Assembly: GCA_019415505.1 (NCBI GenBank)
Contig: DXZC01000080.1
Location: 4,490 to 9,785 of the forward strand
DNA: 5,296 bases
Origin: Peptococcaceae bacterium
GTDB lineage: Bacteria; Bacillota; Dehalobacteriia; UBA7702
Direction of reading: 5' to 3'
The translations under genes and the position numbers were made by a program. Under the pieces are notes generated by a model. That model was not told the origin of the DNA. It saw only the letters and a list, made by a program, of their open reading frames with translations, and searched no databases. This document shows positions 3,949 through 5,296 of the stretch, one piece after another (positions within the stretch are counted from its first letter, which is position 1; the number at the start of each line of letters is the position of its first letter).

Positions 3949-5296
3949 AATACTTAAAAAAATCAGCCTGGGCCATTGTGGCGGTGCTGCTGCTCTTGGT
4001 GCTCCAGGCCTATTGCGACCTCTCTTTGCCCCAGTATACCTCGGATATTGTCAATGTGGGTATCCAGCAAGGGGGTATAGAGGATATCGCGCCGGAAAAA
4101 ATCAGAGCTGAGGAAATGGCAAAGCTGCTGCTCTTTGTAGATGAAGGCGACCAAGACGCTATAATGGACAATTATGCCAAAACCAGCGCCAATGGCTTGG
4201 AGCTCTACCAGCTCAAGGCTGATACCAGCCGGGAAGATATCGAGGCCATGAACCAACTTTTCGCTTATCCCATGTTTTTAGTTTATGGCTTGGAGCAGGG
4301 GGGCTTTAGCGAAGAGGGGGACGCCAGCGCCGATATGCTCAAGAATATGGCTGCCGCCGGCTTTGACAGCGAGACCTTCAACGCCCTGCCCCAAATGCCC
4401 GCCGCCCAGCGGGAGCCCATTGTGCAGGCCATTAAAGAGGGTACCGCGGAATTGAAGAACCTGGATAACTCCATTCTCCAACAGGTGGCGGTAAATTATG
4501 TGAAAAACGAATACCAGGCCTGCGGTATGGATACGGCGAAAATGCAATCCCAATATATTTGGCGCACCGGCTTAACTATGCTGGGCTTTGCCCTCTTAAT
4601 CGGTATCTGCACCATTTTGGTAACCCTGTTGGCGGCCAGAGTGGGCTCCTTCTTTGCCCGGGATTTGCGCCGGGAAACCTTTAAAAAGGTGGTGGGTTTT
4701 TCCGTGGGGGATATGGAGCAATTCTCCTCCGCCTCCCTGATTACCCGCTGCACCAATGATGTTCAGCAGGTGCAAATGATGATTATTATGCTCTTGCGCA
4801 TGGTGTTTTACGCCCCCATTATCGGCATTGGCGCCATTTTCATGGTTTTCCACACGGGCAGCTCCATGACCTGGGTTATCGGCGTGGCGGTAATCGCTAT
4901 TATGACTTTGGTTATTCTCCTCATGGTCTTTACCATGCCCCGGTTTAAGCTGCTGCAAAAATTAGTGGATAAGGTGAACCTGGTCACCCGGGAATTCCTC
5001 ACCGGTCTGCCGGTTGTGCGGGCTTTTAGCCGGGAAAAATACGAGGAGGAACGCTTTGACAAGGCTAATAGAAAATTAACCAAAACCAACCTGTTTGTTA
5101 ACCGGGCCATGACCCTGATGATGCCCACCATGATGTTTATAATGAACGGCGTAGCCGTACTCATTGTCTGGGTGGGGGCTGATGTAATTAACGCCGGCAA
5201 TATGCAGGTGGGGGACTTAATGGCCTTTATTCAGTATACCATGCAAATAATCATGTCCTTCCTCATGCTCTCCATGATGAGCATTATGCCTGTCTC
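3933..5296 (+). CDS. ABC exporter half-transporter, permease part (3' end outside window)
   Basis: The frame is open from 3933 to the right edge (454 codons, no stop). It starts 16 nt inside marR, indicating a coupled operon. The product is the membrane domain of a type-IV (MsbA/BmrC-like) exporter; the ATP-binding domain should follow beyond the window. TM1 is at about 12-30 and TM2 at 212-236, then ICL1 with FARDLRRETFKKV (241-253), SASLITRCTNDVQQVQ (266-281), TM3 (about 285-306), TM4 (312-334), ICL2 with VTREFLTGLPVVRAFSREKYEEERF (351-375, split here by the typical L-x-G-x-x-V-x-R-A-F pattern), TM5 (393-417) and TM6 (426-450). Between TM1 and TM2 lie about 180 residues, far more than the usual short loop, forming an extracytoplasmic insertion. 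I recognise this sequence type from Clostridia. A second half-transporter downstream is likely. Drug export is inferred; the substrate is unknown. Confidence 0.92.
   Translation, partial: MPRLLKYLKKSAWAIVAVLLLLVLQAYCDLSLPQYTSDIVNVGIQQGGIEDIAPEKIRAEEMAKLLLFVDEGDQDAIMDNYAKTSANGLELYQLKADTSREDIEAMNQLFAYPMFLVYGLEQGGFSEEGDASADMLKNMAAAGFDSETFNALPQMPAAQREPIVQAIKEGTAELKNLDNSILQQVAVNYVKNEYQACGMDTAKMQSQYIWRTGLTMLGFALLIGICTILVTLLAARVGSFFARDLRRETFKKVVGFSVGDMEQFSSASLITRCTNDVQQVQMMIIMLLRMVFYAPIIGIGAIFMVFHTGSSMTWVIGVAVIAIMTLVILLMVFTMPRFKLLQKLVDKVNLVTREFLTGLPVVRAFSREKYEEERFDKANRKLTKTNLFVNRAMTLMMPTMMFIMNGVAVLIVWVGADVINAGNMQVGDLMAFIQYTMQIIMSFLMLSMMSIMPV

Noticed and set aside
3963..5200. Several minus-strand frames of 63-130 codons within the ABC gene
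   Set aside because: The plus strand encodes a continuous, recognisable exporter membrane domain across the whole stretch; the opposite frames show no family motifs.

Overview
The window looks like chromosomal DNA of a Gram-positive Firmicute, most likely a clostridial-type anaerobe. The grounds are strong AGGAGG-type ribosome sites, near-consensus sigma-A promoters, a lipoprotein of Firmicute style, and an ABC exporter half whose sequence I recognise as a type common in Clostridia. I cannot name the genus. All gene assignments rest on motifs read by eye.

Layout, left to right. Positions 1-248 hold a 37-bp tandem array whose innermost copy is the 3' end of murI (glutamate racemase, minus strand, 222-1001). 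Positions 1018-1318, on the other side of murI, hold a second tandem array of about 38 bp per unit, part of which resembles the murI ribosome-binding region. A probable divergent promoter region (about 1454-1519) separates murI from serC (phosphoserine aminotransferase, plus strand, 1573-2652). serC faces a small acidic lipoprotein gene (minus strand, 2924-3217), and a strong hairpin with T-runs on both sides (2841-2876) can end both transcripts. From 3350 a consensus promoter overlapped by a 9-bp-arm palindrome drives a MarR-family regulator (3451-3948). Its last codons overlap the start of an ABC exporter half-transporter (3933 to beyond the right edge).

Functionally, murI supplies D-glutamate for peptidoglycan and serC supplies phosphoserine for serine synthesis; both are housekeeping genes. 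The marR-ABC pair is a typical self-regulated efflux operon. The lipoprotein is of unknown function.

The least ordinary feature is the pair of 37-38 bp tandem arrays that bracket murI and are built from, or resemble, the two ends of that gene. The 3' array repeats the last eight codons plus stop. The ABC protein also carries a long extracytoplasmic insertion between its first two membrane helices.
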